Below, one piece after another: positions 63,294-64,000 of a stretch of 64,000 nucleotides of DNA; the stretch's first letter is position 1; each line of letters opens with the position of its first letter. The notes beneath the pieces were generated by a model. The model did no database searches, was not told the DNA's origin, and was given only the letters and a program-made list of their open reading frames with translations. The position numbers were made by a program, and so were the translations under genes. Source of the DNA: Taudactylus pleione (Eukaryota; Chordata; Amphibia; Anura; Myobatrachidae); contig JAUIMM010002560.1 of assembly GCA_031769625.1 (NCBI GenBank), forward strand, positions 744,001-808,000, written 5' to 3'.

Positions 63294-64000
63294 TTGCTTT
63301 CAATGCATTTTGGCCTAAAACGTGCATTTGCTGTTTTCTCTTAAACGCAACATGGGAGAAAAACCATTTCACATCACATTTGTGGGTCTTCGTGATCAAC
63401 ACATCCAGTGAAATTTTGAGCTGTCTGTGTTTGCTACAAGAGGAGATAACACAAAGTATGTGCTTTTGTTGTTTCCATTGCTTTCAATGCATTTTGGCCT
63501 AAAACGTGCATTTGCTGTTTTCTCTTAAACGCAACATGGGAGAAAAACCATTTCACATCATAATTGTGGGTCTTGGTCTTCAACACATCCAGTGAAATTT
63601 TGAGCTGTCTGTGTTTGCTACAAGAGGAGTTAACACAAAGTTTGCGCTTTTGTTGTTTCCATTGCTTTCAATGCATTTTGGCCTAAAATGAGCAATTGCT
63701 GTTTTCTCTTAAATGCAAAATGGGGGAAAAACCATTTCACATCACATTTGTGGGTCTTGGTCTTCAACACATCCAGTGAAATTTTGAGCTGTCTGTGTTT
63801 ACTACAAGAGGAGATAACACAAAGTATGCGCTTTGTTGTTTCCATTGCTTTCAATGCATTTTGGCCTAAAACGTGCATTTGCTGTTTTCTCTTAAACGCA
63901 ACATGGGAGAAAAACCATTTCACATCACATTTGTGGGTCTTGGTCTTCAACACATCCAGTGAAATTTTGAGCAGTCTGTGTTTGCTACAAGAGGAGATAT
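63294..64000 (+). repeat. Partial HOR cassette 1, copy 8, at the right edge
   Basis: The first monomers of a new cassette are present: CTTCGTGATC (a variant of CTTCGTCATC, about 63388), TAATTG with GTTAAC, ATGAGC with TTTACTAC (63688), and GAGCAG (about 63970). The ATGAGC monomer has a 1-bp loss in its terminal T run (GCGCTTTGTTG near 63828-63838). The cassette is cut by the window edge after 707 bases, so the array clearly goes on. Confidence 0.82.

Larger units (their letters stand above)
1..64000 (+). repeat. 184-bp satellite array, 347 full monomers plus a partial one
   Basis: The motif TTGCTTTCAATGCATTTTGG recurs every 184 bp from base 1 to base 63845. After allowing for six small indels (net -4 bp) the distance is exactly 347 x 184 bp. 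Every copy is in the same orientation. A typical monomer reads, in order: an ATGCAT block, GGCCTAAAAC, a class-specific segment, TGTTTTCTCTTAA, the CATGGGAG or AATGGGGG block, CCATTTCACATCA, GTGGGTCTTGGTCTTCAA, CATCCAGTGAAATTTTGAGC, TGTGTTTGC, a GAGATAAC, GATATC or GTTAAC block, and a CTTTTGTTGTTTCC end. My count for the consensus is 72 G+C in 184 (39%) and 3 CpGs. Head-to-tail monomers of 150-200 bp with HOR structure are typical of eukaryotic centromeric or pericentromeric satellites. That location is inferred, because no flanking sequence is present. The array continues past both window edges. Confidence 0.99.

Noticed and set aside
63630..63953. 107-codon minus-strand open frame
   Set aside because: It arises from a 1-bp loss in a T run near 63832 within satellite DNA, and its translation contains the same peptide twice.
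1..64000. CRISPR array
   Set aside because: There are no short repeats separated by unique spacers. The whole 184-bp unit is conserved, and the period and monomer classes fit a satellite.
1..64000. Transposon or LTR insertion within the array
   Set aside because: The register of the TTGCTTTCAA motif is unbroken apart from six 1-2 bp changes, so no inserted foreign segment or target-site duplication is possible unless its length is a multiple of 184. No such block of unrelated sequence was seen.
1..64000. Inverted segments within the array
   Set aside because: Every monomer I read runs in the same direction. No reverse-complement copy of the TTGCTTTCAATGCATTTTGG block appears on the plus strand.
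1..64000. Internal RNA polymerase III promoter (tRNA-like B box) in GGTCTTGGTCTTCAAC
   Set aside because: It does not fit GGTTCGANTCC at the key positions, and no A box or tRNA fold is evident at the proper distance.

Overview
The whole window is one tandem satellite array. A 184-bp monomer repeats head to tail from the first base to the last: 347 complete copies plus a final partial copy of 156 bp. All copies are on the same strand and nothing unrelated interrupts them. I see no protein gene, RNA gene, transposon, CRISPR array or unique sequence. The short open frames are by-products of the repeat. The consensus monomer is about 39% G+C with 3 CpGs, where base composition predicts about 7. 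Many variant sites are CpG to TpG/CpA changes. This suggests a eukaryote with CpG methylation (vertebrate or plant), in a centromeric, pericentromeric or other heterochromatic block. I do not recognise the satellite family and cannot name the species.

Monomers are not interchangeable. Two broad classes (A, with GTGCATTTGC and CATGGGAG; B, with GAGCAATTGC and AATGGGGG or CACGGGGG) alternate irregularly. Finer diagnostic variants define many named monomer types that recur in fixed order. This is higher-order repeat (HOR) organisation. Two long cassettes can be followed. Cassette 1 has about 13 monomers (2392 bp). Its markers, in order, are CTTCGTCATC, GTTAAC, ATGAGC with TTTACTAC, GAGCAG, GCCACAAG, GCATGCGC, GATATCTC, GCTAGAAG, GTGTGTG, TTAACAGC, CTTGCATT and GGTTTTC. 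Cassette 2 has about 12 monomers (2208 bp), with markers ACATATCC, CCAGTAAAAT, GGTATTGG, GATATCTC, CATCCGGTG, GTGTGTG, TTAACAGC, TCATTG, AAGCAATT, GTTACAAG and GAGCTTTC.

Layout: 1-736, partial cassette 1; 921-3313, cassette 1; 3498-7177, two cassette 2 copies; 7178-9753, a linker sharing cassette 1's first half; 9754-17481, cassette 2 rearranged; 17482-18401, linker; 18402-23185, two adjacent cassette 1 copies; 23186-26313, cassette 2; 26314-27417, linker; 27418-29809, cassette 1; 29810-37169, a shuffled mosaic; 37170-39561, cassette 1; 39562-45631, mixed; 45632-48023, cassette 1; 48024-52989, mixed; 52990-55565, the most diverged cassette 1; 55566-63293, short 12-monomer duplications with more private variants; 63294-64000, the start of another cassette 1. 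Successive cassette 1 copies are roughly 8-10 kb apart over much of the window, giving a superunit of about 43-53 monomers.

The array records unequal exchange: a 2392-bp tandem duplication, a 6.6-6.8 kb segmental duplication, whole-monomer gains and losses, and hybrid monomers at junctions. Nearly all changes are multiples of 184 bp. Only six small indels are needed to explain the phase of the entire 64 kb. All comparisons were made by eye from diagnostic variants, so block edges are approximate to within a monomer unless stated.
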